Shown: positions 63,837 through 64,000 of the stretch, piece after piece
Position numbering within the stretch: the first letter of the stretch is position 1
Layout of the letters: each line of letters begins with the position of its first letter
Source: Paenibacillus riograndensis SBR5
GTDB lineage: Bacteria; Bacillota; Bacilli; Paenibacillales; Paenibacillaceae
Length of the DNA: 64,000 bases
NCBI RefSeq assembly: GCF_000981585.1
Contig: NZ_LN831776.1
Span: 6,121,187 to 6,185,186, forward strand
Direction: 5' to 3'
The notes under the pieces: generated by a model
Databases searched by the model: none
Told to the model about the DNA's origin: nothing
What the model saw: the letters and a program-made list of their open reading frames with translations, nothing else
Position numbers and translations under genes: made by a program

Positions 63837-64000
63837 CTATTTGGCTGTATACAGCAGCCCCAACGCCTTCTTCATCAGCACATCAACCGGCCCTGAATCG
63901 GCACCTTCCTTCTTCATGGTCAGCCATACCCGGTCCAGTTCGGCTTCGGTATAACCAAGCGCCCTCAGCCCGTCGCGGGCTTCCTCCCAAGGCAGGGCCT
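63837..64000 (-). CDS. ruvA: Holliday junction protein RuvA, C-terminal part
   Basis: Only the last 54 codons lie in the window: LPWEEARDGLRALGYTEAEL, then DRVWLTMKKEGADSGPVDVL and MKKALGLLYTAK, ending at the TAG at 63837-63839. This is domain III of RuvA, the flexible UBA-like helix bundle that contacts RuvB. The rest, with the DNA-binding domains, is to the right of the window. Confidence 0.92.
   Translation of the reverse strand, partial: ALPWEEARDGLRALGYTEAELDRVWLTMKKEGADSGPVDVLMKKALGLLYTAK

Overview
The window is chromosomal DNA of a Firmicute, most likely Paenibacillus. Three things point that way. Sporulation genes are present (spoVB and a SpoIID-domain protein). The gene order matches the Bacillus subtilis block ruvAB-queA-tgt-yajC ... 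spoVB-comN-secDF-recJ-apt-relA-dtd-hisS-aspS-tcdA-rarA-cymR-cysteine desulfurase-mnmA. A GH48/GH9 cellulase pair and intergenic repeats that I recall as Paenibacillus-like fit the genus. Most genes lie on the minus strand.

Layout. 1-6.2 kb: a sugar-type ABC solute-binding lipoprotein with a direct-repeat operator, a decayed secreted-protein gene, a zinc-ribbon protein, a PRC-barrel protein, a cysteine desulfurase, a DUF523 protein, an SRAP protein and a small SM-like protein. 6.2-10.4 kb: a decayed zone with an IS110-family element inserted in a dispersed repeat, a frameshifted HTH/TPR regulator and an integrase remnant. 10.4-20.6 kb: cymR, mnmA, a two-gene cellulase operon (GH9 then GH48, each ending FN3-CBM3), rarA and a small HTH gene with a leader ORF and hairpin. 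21-25.6 kb: a chemoreceptor, a 52-bp minisatellite, and an IS4-family element inserted in a 51-bp tandem repeat. 25.7-33.7 kb: helD, a purine permease and a T-box-controlled hisS-aspS-tcdA operon. 33.7-35.9 kb: repeats, a MITE-like element and small genes. 35.9-51.2 kb: relA-dtd, uraA, apt, recJ, a cation-efflux protein, secDF, comN, spoVB, a DUF421 protein, an YrzE-like protein and a PAP2 phosphatase.

51.2-57.8 kb is the most interesting stretch. It is a visibly AT-rich RiPP island inserted into the housekeeping order, holding an ABC exporter, a six-Cys precursor peptide, a radical SAM/SPASM maturase, a TIGR04066-like maturation protein, an ACP-like protein without the carrier serine, and an S8 protease. 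From memory it matches the clostridial CLI_3235/CcpM peptide class named by bioinformatics; I know of no defined product. 58-64 kb: yajC, tgt, queA, a SpoIID/LytB-domain protein, ruvB and the end of ruvA.

Functionally, cymR, the desulfurase and mnmA link cysteine sulfur to tRNA thiolation. The two cellulases are a classic exo/endo pair. The RiPP genes carry what is needed for modification, leader removal and export, but no immunity gene or regulator is recognisable.
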